A DNA stretch of 64,000 nucleotides from Arthrobacter sp. ISL-95 (GTDB lineage: Bacteria; Actinomycetota; Actinomycetes; Actinomycetales; Micrococcaceae), in contig NZ_JAGGPR010000018.1 in NCBI RefSeq assembly GCF_018613695.1, positions 21,073 through 85,072 on the forward strand, written 5' to 3'. Below the pieces are notes generated by a model, which saw only the letters and a program-made list of their open reading frames with translations, was not told where the DNA came from and made no database searches. Positions 41,048 through 50,103 of the stretch are shown here, piece after piece. The translations under genes and the position numbers were made by a program. Positions within the stretch are counted from its first letter, which is position 1. Every line of letters starts with the position of its first letter.

Positions 41048-42142
41048 ATGAGCAACTTCACCGGTCCCATCCCCACCCCCACAGTCCCTGCTCCGGACAT
41101 CGTCCGGTGCGCCTACCTGGAACTGGTGGTCACGGATCTGGCCAAGTCCCGTGCGTTCTACGTTGACCTTCTGGGCCTGCACGTCACGGAAGAGAACGAG
41201 AACACCATCTGCCTGCGCTCCTTTGAGGAGTTCATCCACCACAACCTGGTCCTCCGCAAGGGCCCGGTCGCCGCAGCCGCAGCCTTCGCCTACCGGGTGA
41301 AGTCTCCGGCCGAGGTGGACGCCGCCGAGGCGTACTACCGCGAACTTGGCTGCCGCGTTGAACGCCGCAAGGAAGGCTTCACCAAGGGCGTTGGTGACTC
41401 CGTCCGCGTGGAAGACCCGCTGGGTTTCCCCTACGAGTTCTTCTACGACGTGGAGCATGTGGAACGCCTCACCCAGCGCTACGACCTCTACTCCGCCGGC
41501 GAATTGGTCCGCTTGGACCACTTCAACCAGGTCACCCCGGACGTCCCCCGAGGCCGTAAATACCTGGAGGACCTCGGCTTCCGCGTCTCCGAGGACATCA
41601 AGGATTCCGACGGCGTGACCTACGCCGCGTGGATGCACCGCAAGCAGACTGTGCACGACACCGCCCTGACCGGTGGCAACGGACCCCGCCTGCATCACAT
41701 CGCGTTCTCCACGCATGAGAAGCACAACATCATCCAGATCTGCGACAAGATGGGCGCACTGCGCATCTCAGACCGGATCGAGCGAGGCCCCGGACGCCAC
41801 GGTGTGTCCAACGCGTTCTACCTCTACATCCTGGACCCGGACGGCCACCGCGTAGAGATCTACACCCAGGACTACTACACCGGCGATCCCGACAACCCCA
41901 CCGTCACCTGGGACGTCCACGATAACCAGCGCCGTGATTGGTGGGGCAACCCCGTGGTCCCGTCCTGGTACACCGAAGCGTCTCTGGTACTGGACCTCGA
42001 CGGCAACCCCCAGCCCATCATCGAGCGCGAAGACAAATCCGAAATGGCCGTCACCGTGGGCGCCGACGGCTTCTCCTACACCCGCCCCGAGGGTGCGTCA
42101 GGCGAAGCTGCCGAGGGCTTCAAGCTGGGAGCGCAGGTCTAG
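41048..42142 (+). CDS. hpaD: 3,4-dihydroxyphenylacetate 2,3-dioxygenase, MndD-like
   Basis: 364 residues of the type I extradiol (vicinal oxygen chelate) family. Metal ligands are His158 (VRLDHFNQV), His217 (RLHHIAF) and Glu270 (GHRVEIYTQD), and the second-sphere acid/base His203 is in KQTVHDTAL. These align with His155, His214, Glu267 and His200 of the well-studied enzymes of Brevibacterium and of Arthrobacter globiformis MndD, which uses manganese. It cleaves homoprotocatechuate next to the hydroxyls. Start ATG 41048 with AGAGAG upstream; the open frame further upstream is antisense-like read of hpaE. Metal (Mn or Fe) cannot be told from sequence alone. Confidence 0.95.
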   Translation: MSNFTGPIPTPTVPAPDIVRCAYLELVVTDLAKSRAFYVDLLGLHVTEENENTICLRSFEEFIHHNLVLRKGPVAAAAAFAYRVKSPAEVDAAEAYYRELGCRVERRKEGFTKGVGDSVRVEDPLGFPYEFFYDVEHVERLTQRYDLYSAGELVRLDHFNQVTPDVPRGRKYLEDLGFRVSEDIKDSDGVTYAAWMHRKQTVHDTALTGGNGPRLHHIAFSTHEKHNIIQICDKMGALRISDRIERGPGRHGVSNAFYLYILDPDGHRVEIYTQDYYTGDPDNPTVTWDVHDNQRRDWWGNPVVPSWYTEASLVLDLDGNPQPIIEREDKSEMAVTVGADGFSYTRPEGASGEAAEGFKLGAQV

Positions 42143-42146
42143 AGCC

Positions 42147-42932
42147 ATGTTGGACGCGAAGACGATCGAAGCCATTGCCGACGAACTGCTGGAGGCCGGC
42201 CGAAACCGCAAGCCGGTTCCGCGCCTCACTGCCCGCTATCCCGAGATGACGGTGGAAGATTCATACGCCGTTCAGCAGTTGTGGATGCGGCGGAACGAGG
42301 AAGCCGGGCGCACGTTGGTGGGGCGCAAGATCGGCCTCACGTCCAAGGCCATGCAAGCCGCCACGGGCATCACTGAACCGGATTACGGTGCCATTTTCGA
42401 TGACATGGTCCTCGAAACCGGCTGCTCCGTGGAGTGGGATAAGTACACTCACCCGCGGGTGGAAGTGGAGTTGGCTTTCGTGTTGAAGTCCGGCCTCAAG
42501 GGGCCCGGCTGCACAATTTTCGACGTCCTCAACGCCACCGACTACGTGGTTCCGGCCCTCGAGATCCTGGATTCCAGGATCGAGATGGAGGGCCGGACCA
42601 TCGTGGACACCATCTCGGACAACGCCGCGATGGGCGCCATGGTGGTGGGTGGCCGGCCGGTGCGTCCCGACGCCGTCGACCTCCGCTGGGTCTCCGCCAT
42701 CCTGTACAAAAACCAGACCGTGGAAGAGACCGGCGTGGCCGCCGGCGTGCTGGATCACCCGGCCAACGGAGTGCATTGGCTGGCCAACAAGATCGCTGCG
42801 CACGGGGACTCCATGAACGCCGGAGATATCATCCTGGCGGGCTCGTTTACAAGGCCTCTGTGGGTGTACAAAGGTGATACTGTGCACGCGGATTACGGAC
42901 CGTTGGGAGTTGTGACATGTCACTTCAGCTAG
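42147..42932 (+). CDS. hpaH: 2-oxo-hept-4-ene-1,7-dioate hydratase
   Basis: 261 residues of the hydratase/4-oxalocrotonate decarboxylase (FAH-superfamily) group. Typical parts are RKIGLTSKAMQAATGI, EPDYGAIFDDMVLETG, HPRVEVELAFVLKSGL (metal-binding Glu pair) and VHADYGPLGVVTCHF at the end. Adds water to the heptenedioate before HpaI cleavage. Starts 4 bases after hpaD and overlaps hpaI by 16 bases. Confidence 0.92.
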   Translation: MLDAKTIEAIADELLEAGRNRKPVPRLTARYPEMTVEDSYAVQQLWMRRNEEAGRTLVGRKIGLTSKAMQAATGITEPDYGAIFDDMVLETGCSVEWDKYTHPRVEVELAFVLKSGLKGPGCTIFDVLNATDYVVPALEILDSRIEMEGRTIVDTISDNAAMGAMVVGGRPVRPDAVDLRWVSAILYKNQTVEETGVAAGVLDHPANGVHWLANKIAAHGDSMNAGDIILAGSFTRPLWVYKGDTVHADYGPLGVVTCHFS

Positions 42933-43720
42933 GCCCCACTTTCTATTCGGCCCTCTCCGGTGCAGGTCGTCCACTCGCCGGAATGTGGGTGTGCTCGGGC
43001 AGTCCGCTGGTGGCGGAAATCTGTGCCGGTTCTGGGTTGGACTGGCTGCTGATCGACGCCGAGCACAGCCCCAACGGACTCGAATCCATCCTCGCGCAGC
43101 TCCACGCCGTCAGCGCCTACCCGCTGCAGGTCATGGTCCGGCCTCCCGTGAATGACACCGTGGTCATCAAGCAATACCTGGACCTCGGCGTCCAGAACCT
43201 GCTCATCCCCATGGTGAACTCGGCCTTCGAGGCAGCCACCGCCGTAGCCGCGGTAAGGTACCCGCCCCTCGGGGTGCGCGGAGTGGGCTCGGCACTTGCC
43301 CGAGCCTCGCGCTGGAACCGCGTCCCGGACTACTTGGCGGCCGCTTCGGAAACGATCAGCCTCACCGTTCAGATCGAATCCGAGGCCGCGGCTTCGGCAG
43401 TGGAGGAGATACTTGCCGTCGACGGTGTGGACGGCATCTTCCTCGGCCCCTCGGACCTCGCTGCTTCCATGGGCCTGCTGGGACAGCAGGAAAATCCCTT
43501 AGTGAGGGCCGTCGTCGAGCATTGCCTCGCAGCCGCCAAAGCCGCCGGTAAGCCGGCGGGCGTGAACGCCTTCAACGAGGCAACCGCCCGCGCCTATCTC
43601 GACGCCGGTGCCTCCTTTGTGCTGGTGGGCGCCGATGTCTCTGTGCTGGCCCGTGCTTCCGAGGGCTTCGCGTCAACCTTCATTCCCGTGTCTGAAACGG
43701 CCAAGCGCGAAAGCTACTGA
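42917..43720 (+). CDS. hpaI: 4-hydroxy-2-oxoheptanedioate aldolase
   Basis: 267 residues of the HpcH/HpaI aldolase family, TIM barrel. GLDWLLIDAEHSPNG carries the catalytic His and metal region; VQIESEAAASAVEEIL has the metal Glu and GIFLGPSDLAASMG the metal Asp. A divalent metal enzyme that splits the product of HpaH into pyruvate and succinic semialdehyde. Translation is coupled to hpaH by overlap. Confidence 0.93.
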   Translation: MSLQLGPTFYSALSGAGRPLAGMWVCSGSPLVAEICAGSGLDWLLIDAEHSPNGLESILAQLHAVSAYPLQVMVRPPVNDTVVIKQYLDLGVQNLLIPMVNSAFEAATAVAAVRYPPLGVRGVGSALARASRWNRVPDYLAAASETISLTVQIESEAAASAVEEILAVDGVDGIFLGPSDLAASMGLLGQQENPLVRAVVEHCLAAAKAAGKPAGVNAFNEATARAYLDAGASFVLVGADVSVLARASEGFASTFIPVSETAKRESY

Positions 43721-43747
43721 CCTTCCCATTTTTCGCGGTCTTTTGCC

Positions 43748-43779
43748 CACCGCGGCGTTTGCCCGCGTAGTGGGTCCTG
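43748..43779. terminator. Weak hairpin between hpaI and the dehydrogenase
   Basis: CCCACCGCGG can pair with CCGCG-TA-GTGGG, leaving a TA bulge, in the 84-base gap. It may attenuate or process the transcript; the evidence is only the base pairing. Confidence 0.35.
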
Positions 43780-43804
43780 TCTGCGCATTTCCTAGGAGAT
43801 TTCC

Positions 43805-45298
43805 ATGTCTGCTGCACCTGTTGATTTGTCGTCCCGTGAAGCGTCATTGCTGGCTTCCGTTCCCACTGGTTTGTTGGTCGGCGGGCAGTGGCGTGACGCG
43901 TCCGACGGCGGAACTTTTGACGTCCACGACCCGTCCACTGGCGAGGTCCTGGCCACGCTCGCGTCCGCCACGAGTGACGACGCCGTGGCGGCCCTTGATG
44001 CCGCCGATGCCGTGCAGGCTTCATGGGCCCGGACCGCTCCGCGTGAGCGCGCCGAAATCCTGCGACGTGCCTTCGACCTCGTCATCGAACGAGCCGACGA
44101 CTTCGCCCTGCTGATGACCCTGGAGATGGGCAAGCCCTTGGCTGAGGCGCGTGGCGAAGTCACCTACGGGGCCGAGTTCCTGCGCTGGTTCTCCGAAGAA
44201 ACCGTCCGCGACTATGGCCGGTACCTCACCACGCCCGAGGGCAAGAACAAGATCCTGGTCCAGCACAAACCCGTGGGTCCGTGCCTGCTCATCACGCCCT
44301 GGAACTTCCCGCTGGCCATGGCCACGCGCAAGGTCGCTCCCGCGATCGCCGCCGGCTGCACCATGGTCCTCAAACCCGCCAAACTCACGCCTTTGACTGC
44401 GCAGTACTTCGCCCAGACCATGCTCGACGCCGGGCTCCCCGCCGGAGTCTTGAACGTGGTCTCCTCCTCATCTGCTTCAGGGATTTCCGGGCCGTTGCTC
44501 GCCGACCCCCGCCTGCGCAAGGTCTCCTTCACCGGCTCCACCCCGGTAGGACGGCGGCTCATGGCTGACGCAGCGCAGAACGTCCTGCGCACCTCCATGG
44601 AACTTGGCGGCAACGCCCCGTTCATCGTGTTCGAGGACGCAGACCTGGATGCCGCGGTAGAAGGGGCAATGGCCGCGAAGATGCGGAACATGGGCGAGGC
44701 CTGCACCGCGGCGAACCGCTTCCTGGTCCACTCCTCTGTCGCCGCGGAGTTCACCCGTAAGTTCGCGAGCGCCATGGGAGCCTTAGTGACCGGCCGCGGC
44801 ACCGAACCATCTACTCAAGTTGGTCCGTTGATTGACGCCGGAGCCCGGGACGACGTGCACGCCTTGGTGAGTGCCGCCGTCGACGCCGGTGCTACCGCCC
44901 TCACCGGTGGTAAGCCTGCGGGCGGTCCCGGCTACTTTTACCCGCCCACCGTGCTGGCGGACGTACCCAATGACGCGGATATCCTCCGCCAGGAGATCTT
45001 CGGGCCCGTAGCCCCGGTGACCAACTTCGACACCGAAGAGGACGCCATCCGCCTGGCCAACGCCAGCGAATACGGCCTGGCCTCTTACATCTACAGCAAG
45101 GACTTCAACCGTCTGCTCCGGGTCGCGGAGCAAATCGAGTTCGGCATGGTCGGATTCAACGCCGGCGTCATCTCCAACGCCGCAGCACCATTCGGCGGTG
45201 TGAAGCAATCCGGCCTGGGCCGTGAAGGCGGCTCCGAAGGCATCGCCGAGTACACCACCACCCAATACATCGGCATCGCCGACCCCTACGCAGTCTGA
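43805..45298 (+). CDS. gabD: Succinate-semialdehyde dehydrogenase
   Basis: 497 residues. Catalytic Cys300 in GEACTAANR and Glu266 in MELGGNAPFIVF; cofactor-binding PVGPCLLITPWNFPLAMATR is of the SSADH type (GabD). It oxidises succinic semialdehyde to succinate, exactly the product released by HpaI, so it completes the homoprotocatechuate pathway into the TCA cycle. GGAG lies before the ATG. It could also serve GABA breakdown, but no GABA transaminase is nearby. Confidence 0.9.
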   Translation: MSAAPVDLSSREASLLASVPTGLLVGGQWRDASDGGTFDVHDPSTGEVLATLASATSDDAVAALDAADAVQASWARTAPRERAEILRRAFDLVIERADDFALLMTLEMGKPLAEARGEVTYGAEFLRWFSEETVRDYGRYLTTPEGKNKILVQHKPVGPCLLITPWNFPLAMATRKVAPAIAAGCTMVLKPAKLTPLTAQYFAQTMLDAGLPAGVLNVVSSSSASGISGPLLADPRLRKVSFTGSTPVGRRLMADAAQNVLRTSMELGGNAPFIVFEDADLDAAVEGAMAAKMRNMGEACTAANRFLVHSSVAAEFTRKFASAMGALVTGRGTEPSTQVGPLIDAGARDDVHALVSAAVDAGATALTGGKPAGGPGYFYPPTVLADVPNDADILRQEIFGPVAPVTNFDTEEDAIRLANASEYGLASYIYSKDFNRLLRVAEQIEFGMVGFNAGVISNAAAPFGGVKQSGLGREGGSEGIAEYTTTQYIGIADPYAV

Positions 45299-45321
45299 GC
45301 CTCCCATCAATGCCACCTATC

Positions 45322-45345
45322 GCGGGCACATAGCTGTGTCCGCGG
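45322..45345. terminator. Hairpin between gabD and the MHS transporter
   Basis: CGCGGGCACA pairs with TGTGTCCGCG (one G-T pair), 4-base loop, without a T-run. It may be a partial terminator or RNA-stability element. Confidence 0.5.
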
Positions 45346-45361
45346 GAAATGAGTCACACTC

Positions 45362-46798
45362 ATGAGCGCATCACCATCTGCACAAGCTGGTTTGGAGAAG
45401 CGCCACTCGGCGCGGAACAACCGCCGGGTAGCGTTTGCGACGATCGTTGGAACCACGGTTGAGTGGTACGACTTCTTCATCTACGCCAACGCTGCCGGCC
45501 TGATCTTTGCCAAGCTCTTCTTCGAGCCGGCCGGTGACGACATCGCACTGCTGATTTCCTTCGCGTCAGTGGGCCTGTCCTTCCTGTTCCGGCCGTTGGG
45601 GGCCTTCCTCGCCGGGCACTTCGGCGACAAACTCGGACGCCGGGCCATGCTGGTGCTGACGCTCGTGCTGATGGGTGCGGCCACCATGCTCATTGGTGTC
45701 CTGCCCACTTACGAGACGGCGGGCCTCGCAGCCCCGATCCTGCTGCTGTTCCTGCGGATTCTGCAAGGCATTTCGGCCGGCGGTGAATGGGGAGGCGCCG
45801 TCCTGATGGCTGTGGAGCATGCGCCCCGGAATAAGCGCGGCCTCTTCGGCTCGTTCCCCCAACTGGGAGTGCCTTTGGGCATGCTCCTCGCCTCCGGCGT
45901 CCTCACCCTTATGTCCGGTGTGATCACGCCCGGCGCAGCGTTCGAAGAGTGGGGCTGGCGTGTTCCCTTCCTGCTCAGCTTCGTGCTGATCATCGTGGGC
46001 TTCATTGTCCGTAGGGGCGTCGATGAAAGCCCTGTCTTCGCCGAGATCGCCACACGTAAGCAGCAGACCAGGGTTCCCATTGTGGAACTGTTCAAGAAGC
46101 ACTGGCTGCTGGTCATCCTGGCCGCGCTGATCTTCGCGGGAAACAACGCCGCCGGCTACATGACCACCGGCGGGTACATCCTCAGCTACGCCACTGCACC
46201 CAAGGGGCTGGCCATGGACCGAACGCAGGTCCTCCTGGCCATCACAGCTTCCGCAGCCCTGTGGTTCATCTTCACCCTCGTGTCCGGGTACCTCGCTGAC
46301 AGCATCGGCCGGAAGAAGACGTACCTGATCGGCTACGCATGCCTGATTGTCACGTTCTTCCCGCTGTTCTGGCTGATCAACACCGGGAACATCTGGGCCA
46401 TGGTGGCTGGACTGGCATTGTTCAGCCTGGGGCTGGGACTGACGTACGGTCCACAGGCAGCGCTGTACAGCGAGCTGTTCCCCGCATCCATCAGGTTCTC
46501 CGGCGTCGCTATCTCCTACGCACTTGGTTCGATCATCGGCGGAGCCTTCGCCCCGACCATTGCAACAGCACTGGTTCAAGCGACGGGAACCACTATGAGC
46601 GTCTCGGCGTACCTGCTGATTGTTGCCGTGATTTCCACGGTCGCCGTGCTGCTGACCCGCGAGCGCAAGGGCATTGACCTCGGGATCGACAACCAGGCCG
46701 AGCAGGAAGTCGGGGCCACCGTGTTCGATCGCCGCACGCCGTCGTCGTTCACTTCCGCAGACAAGGGCCCCACGGACAAGGTTCCCACGGACGCCTGA
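45362..46798 (+). CDS. MHS-family MFS transporter, probable aromatic acid importer
   Basis: 478 residues, 12 hydrophobic segments. RVAFATIVGTTVEWYDFFIY at the start and GHFGDKLGRRAML in loop 2-3 identify the metabolite:H+ symporter branch (shikimate/alpha-ketoglutarate/proline-betaine type). Last gene of the hpa cluster, before a bidirectional terminator, so it most likely imports 4-hydroxyphenylacetate, homoprotocatechuate or a related acid. Substrate is inferred from context. Confidence 0.87.
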   Translation: MSASPSAQAGLEKRHSARNNRRVAFATIVGTTVEWYDFFIYANAAGLIFAKLFFEPAGDDIALLISFASVGLSFLFRPLGAFLAGHFGDKLGRRAMLVLTLVLMGAATMLIGVLPTYETAGLAAPILLLFLRILQGISAGGEWGGAVLMAVEHAPRNKRGLFGSFPQLGVPLGMLLASGVLTLMSGVITPGAAFEEWGWRVPFLLSFVLIIVGFIVRRGVDESPVFAEIATRKQQTRVPIVELFKKHWLLVILAALIFAGNNAAGYMTTGGYILSYATAPKGLAMDRTQVLLAITASAALWFIFTLVSGYLADSIGRKKTYLIGYACLIVTFFPLFWLINTGNIWAMVAGLALFSLGLGLTYGPQAALYSELFPASIRFSGVAISYALGSIIGGAFAPTIATALVQATGTTMSVSAYLLIVAVISTVAVLLTRERKGIDLGIDNQAEQEVGATVFDRRTPSSFTSADKGPTDKVPTDA

Positions 46799-46817
46799 CC
46801 TGGGTTTCCCCTACTGA

Positions 46818-46874
46818 CTGACTGGCAGTAGTAGTGGTCGTTCCCAGCCCTGGGAAGAGCCACTACTGCCAGTT
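46818..46874. terminator. Bidirectional terminator closing the hpa cluster
   Basis: A long imperfect stem (CTGGCAGTAGTAGTGG with CCACTACTGCCAG, then TTCCCAG with CTGGGAA) spans the gap between the convergent transporter and SnoaL-like genes. Confidence 0.8.
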
Positions 46875-47253
46875 AGTTGGGTTGGTGGGGCGATGGGTTC
46901 TTGCGGGCCATGTACCACTCGGTGAATTCGCGGGCGCGCCCGTCCTCGGCAAAACGGATCACCCAAAGGTTGTCATAGGTGGGATCCCCGTTGAGGTACG
47001 TGGTCAGGCCCTGGACAAACGCGGTATCACCGTCCTCGCCCAGAAGGTTCCATTCGAAAGTCCAGTCCTCGGGTTTGTCGCCGGCGTCGGCCCATGCTTT
47101 GACGATTTCGTCGTGGCCGTTCCATTGTTTTTCAGTGTTGGGGCGGTCGTTGTAGACGGCGTCCTCAGTAAAGAGGGCGCGGATGTCGTCGGGCTCATTT
47201 GACGTCCACGCACGTTCGTACTGATCCATCCAAAAGTTCACGTCGTTGGTCAT
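46873..47253 (-). CDS. SnoaL-like/NTF2 fold protein
   Basis: 126 residues with the NTF2 pattern: helix ERAWTSNEPDDIRALFTEDA, VYNDRPNTEKQW, then a sheet FEWNLLGEDGDTAFVQGLTT and FAEDGRAREFTEWYMARK. A small cone-shaped fold used by many enzymes and by orphan proteins. No catalytic residues can be assigned. Stands alone between a terminator and a convergent gene. Confidence 0.8.
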   Translation of the reverse strand: MTNDVNFWMDQYERAWTSNEPDDIRALFTEDAVYNDRPNTEKQWNGHDEIVKAWADAGDKPEDWTFEWNLLGEDGDTAFVQGLTTYLNGDPTYDNLWVIRFAEDGRAREFTEWYMARKNPSPHQPN

Positions 47254-47306
47254 CTACCCGTTCTACCCTGCTTGGGCCGGTGGGTTCAACGGTGGGTGAG
47301 TTGCTT

Positions 47307-47852
47307 TCACCTGGCCGGGCGTGCGATTCCACGGGATGCCCGGCGGATGTGGTCCTGGGTGAGGCCGGTCATCGAGGCAAGCTCCAAGTCGTCACAGACC
47401 CTGTTCCGGAGCGCCCCAATAATCAAGGCCTCGCGACGTTCACTGATCAGGTCCCGATGGCTTTCCGCTGCCCGGAGTTCATCGCTTTTCACTTGCAGCG
47501 CGGACAGGTGGGCTTGGCGGGGGAGTCCGCTGGGATGATGATCGTCATAAGCCAAAGCGATGGTGCGGACGGTGCGCAGGTTCTCTCCGGTAACCGCCGA
47601 GACAGTCGCTACCGTGAGCCCATCCTCTATCGCTTGGGCAATCAGCTCGTTTCTGGCTGCAGTCAACGTCCGGATGGCACTGGCCGCATGCGAGAGAAGT
47701 TGCCGATGAACCCCGAGTGCGTGGGCGAGCTTGGTGTGTTCGCCGTGATCTGGAGCTTGCGATCGTGGTGCTTTGGCCCGGTAGGCGTACCTTCCAGTGG
47801 CTGAGCGAGCCTGCAGGGAAGCGGCCGTGGCTGAGCTGGTTCGGAGGGGCAT
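47307..47852 (-). CDS. Putative DNA-binding protein, 181 aa
   Basis: Two HTH-like segments (LTVATVSAVTGENLRTVRTI and DDLELASMTGLTQDHIRRAS) are separated by a charged helix LQVKSDELRAAESHRDLISE, after an Arg/Ser/Ala-rich head. The start is ATG 47852 with AAGGGAG 3 bases upstream; the longer frame to 48029 has none. No family is recognised. It may regulate a neighbour, but no operator was spotted. Confidence 0.6.
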   Translation of the reverse strand: MPLRTSSATAASLQARSATGRYAYRAKAPRSQAPDHGEHTKLAHALGVHRQLLSHAASAIRTLTAARNELIAQAIEDGLTVATVSAVTGENLRTVRTIALAYDDHHPSGLPRQAHLSALQVKSDELRAAESHRDLISERREALIIGALRNRVCDDLELASMTGLTQDHIRRASRGIARPAR

Positions 47853-48148
47853 GGGCTCCCTTTCGGTGCGGATCAGGTCCTTGTGATCCCTCGAATGTAG
47901 GCGTTGCTCGCCCGGCCGAGGAAATACCAATACCGCGTGAACCCATAAGTAAAGTGCATGGAAAAGCACTTTTCGGCGCGGAAAGCACTTGAATCGGCGC
48001 GTGTGGCAGGAAACCTGGTCAAGCGTCATAAGGACCCCTTATAGATCCACGCACATTAGGTCTTATCCACAAAGCGCGCCAATCCCTAGTCTCGAAAAAG
48101 GGGATACGCGAATCCGCGTGTCTTGAGTTCCACATTCCTGGAGGAGAC
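47853..48148. other. Divergent promoter region upstream of the aminotransferase
   Basis: About 296 bases with no gene seen. It lies between the minus-strand DNA-binding gene and the plus-strand aminotransferase and must carry both promoters. The part near 48030-48100 is AT-richer. Confidence 0.5.
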
Positions 48149-49357
48149 ATGTCCGACTACCTGCCGGCGTCGAGGGTCATCCGCATCAAGTCCTCAGCGA
48201 GCGTCACCGCGGCGGCCCGTGTCCGTGAACTGAAAGCTGAAGGCATCCCGATCATCGACCTGACCGTCGGCGAGCCGGACTTTGACACCCCGGACCACAT
48301 CAAGGCCGCCGCCATCGAGGCAATCAACAACGGCGAAACCAAATACACCTCGGTGACAGGTACGCCTGAGCTGCAGACCGCCATCCTTCGCAAAATCGAG
48401 GCCCACACAGGGCACCACTACGAGCCGCACCAGCTGACTATCGGCGGCGGCGCCAAGCAGGTCCTCTACGTTGCCCTGATGGCTTCGGTCAACGAAGGCG
48501 ATGAGGTGATTGTGCCCGCGCCCTACTGGGTCTCGTACCCGGATATGGTGCTCGCCAACGACGGCACGCCGGTGATCGTCGAATGCACGGAAGAGAGCGG
48601 CTTTAAGCTCACTCCGGCAGTGCTGGAAGAGGCCGTGACGCCCCGGACCAAGTGGCTCATCCTCAATGCACCGTCGAACCCCACCGGCGCCGTGTACACC
48701 CGCGAGGAACTCGAAGCCCTCGGCGCAGTTCTGGAACGACACCCCCACGTCTTCATCCTCACCGACGAGATCTATGACGAAATCCACTTCGGCAACGGCC
48801 GTGTCACCAGCCTGGCCACCGCCGCGCCGAAGCTCAAGGACCGCATCCTTCTGGTCAACGGCGTATCCAAGGCCTACGCCATGACCGGCTGGCGCCTCGG
48901 CTACGGTGTGGGACCGGCGCCCTTGATTGCTGCCATGAACAAGCTGCAGTCCCAGACGTCGTCTTGCCCGTCGTCCATCAGCCAGGCCGCAGCAACGGCG
49001 GCGCTGAACGGCGATCAGTCCTTCGTCCGCGACAGCGTGGAGGTTTACCGCAAGCGTCGGGACGCCGCCGTCGAGGGCCTCAACGCCATCAACGGCCTGT
49101 CCGTTGCGCCGGCGGAAGGCGCCTTCTACGCCTACGTGAACTGCAGTGGTGTGATCGGGAAAGCCGCGTCCGACGGCACGGTCATCGAGAACGACCAGGA
49201 CTTCACGCTCTATCTCCTGAACGCTGCCCGCGTCGCCGTCATCCAGGGTTCGGCCTACGGCCTTGGCCCCTATTTCAGAATCTCCTTCGCCACGTCCATG
49301 GAAACCATCAACGGCGGCGTGGACGCCATCCGCGATGCCATCAACGCCCTGTCGTAA
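48149..49357 (+). CDS. Class I aminotransferase, aspartate type
   Basis: 402 residues, fold type I PLP enzyme of the subgroup I-gamma aspartate aminotransferases (LTVGEPDFDTPDHIKAAA, NAPSNPTGAVY, DEIYDEIHFG). PLP lysine is Lys241 in GVSKAYAMTGWRLGYG. It is followed after 21 bases by an RraA-family aldolase, so the pair forms an operon; an aldolase that releases oxaloacetate or pyruvate would feed this transaminase. GGAGGAG lies before the ATG. Confidence 0.88.
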   Translation: MSDYLPASRVIRIKSSASVTAAARVRELKAEGIPIIDLTVGEPDFDTPDHIKAAAIEAINNGETKYTSVTGTPELQTAILRKIEAHTGHHYEPHQLTIGGGAKQVLYVALMASVNEGDEVIVPAPYWVSYPDMVLANDGTPVIVECTEESGFKLTPAVLEEAVTPRTKWLILNAPSNPTGAVYTREELEALGAVLERHPHVFILTDEIYDEIHFGNGRVTSLATAAPKLKDRILLVNGVSKAYAMTGWRLGYGVGPAPLIAAMNKLQSQTSSCPSSISQAAATAALNGDQSFVRDSVEVYRKRRDAAVEGLNAINGLSVAPAEGAFYAYVNCSGVIGKAASDGTVIENDQDFTLYLLNAARVAVIQGSAYGLGPYFRISFATSMETINGGVDAIRDAINALS

Positions 49358-49378
49358 GCCCCACAGAAAGATTCCACA

Positions 49379-50053
49379 ATGATCCACGTCAAGACTAAAT
49401 TCGAGCGCCCCGACGCTGACGTCGTCAGCCGCCTGGCCGGATTTTCCTCCGCTACGATCCACGAAGCCCAGGGCCGCCGCGGCGCGTTGAGCTCCAAGAT
49501 CAAGCCGATCGACCGCTCCATGTCCTTCTGTGGTCCGGCCGTCACGGTCGCCTGCGCACCCCAGGACAACCTCATGCTCCAAGTCGCCATCCACTATGCT
49601 CAAGCCGGCGACGTTGTCTTGGTTAGTGCCCAGGAAATGGCTGAAGCCGGCACCTTCGGCGATGTCCTGGGCAATGCCATGAAAGCCAAAGGCATCGCTG
49701 CAATGGTTACCGATTCCGGCGTCCGTGATACCCAGGATCTGATCGAACTTGGCCTGCCCGTCTTCTCCGCCAGTGTCAGCATCAAGGGCACGGTCAAGGA
49801 AACGCTGGGCCCGGTAAACCACCCGATCGTCTTCGGTGACGAGATCATTTACCCCGGCGATATCCTCCGCGGCGACGCTGACGGCGTTGTGGTAGTTCGA
49901 CGCGAGGAAGCCGAGGAAGTCATCGCCCTGTCCCAGGCCCGCGACGACCACGAGCGTGAGATCATCAAGCTGTACCACGACGGCGGCACCACCATCGAGC
50001 TGTGTGGCTTGACGGACAAGCTCAAGGAGAAGGGTCTCTTGGTAGAGGACTAG
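49379..50053 (+). CDS. RraA-family aldolase/decarboxylase (CHA aldolase-like)
   Basis: 224 residues. Conserved DSGVRDTQDL with Arg116 and Asp117, and VPVFSASVS-like LPVFSASVSI, match 4-carboxy-4-hydroxy-2-oxoadipate/HMG aldolases (GalC/LigK), which need Mg or Mn and also decarboxylate oxaloacetate. Later IIYPGDILRGDADGVVVV is the usual family segment. It forms an operon with the aminotransferase and ends at a strong terminator. The same fold is fused to FAH at 37267. No other protocatechuate 4,5-cleavage genes are nearby, so the true substrate is open. Confidence 0.82.
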   Translation: MIHVKTKFERPDADVVSRLAGFSSATIHEAQGRRGALSSKIKPIDRSMSFCGPAVTVACAPQDNLMLQVAIHYAQAGDVVLVSAQEMAEAGTFGDVLGNAMKAKGIAAMVTDSGVRDTQDLIELGLPVFSASVSIKGTVKETLGPVNHPIVFGDEIIYPGDILRGDADGVVVVRREEAEEVIALSQARDDHEREIIKLYHDGGTTIELCGLTDKLKEKGLLVED

Positions 50054-50066
50054 AACCTCCGCTGAA

Positions 50067-50103
50067 GGCCGGCCGCCGCGACGTGGAGACGCGGCGGCCG
50101 GCC
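50067..50103 (+). terminator. Strong hairpin terminator
   Basis: Perfect 14-bp stem GGCCGGCCGCCGCG with its complement at 50090-50103, 9-base loop, followed by CTTT, directly after the aldolase stop. Confidence 0.85.
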
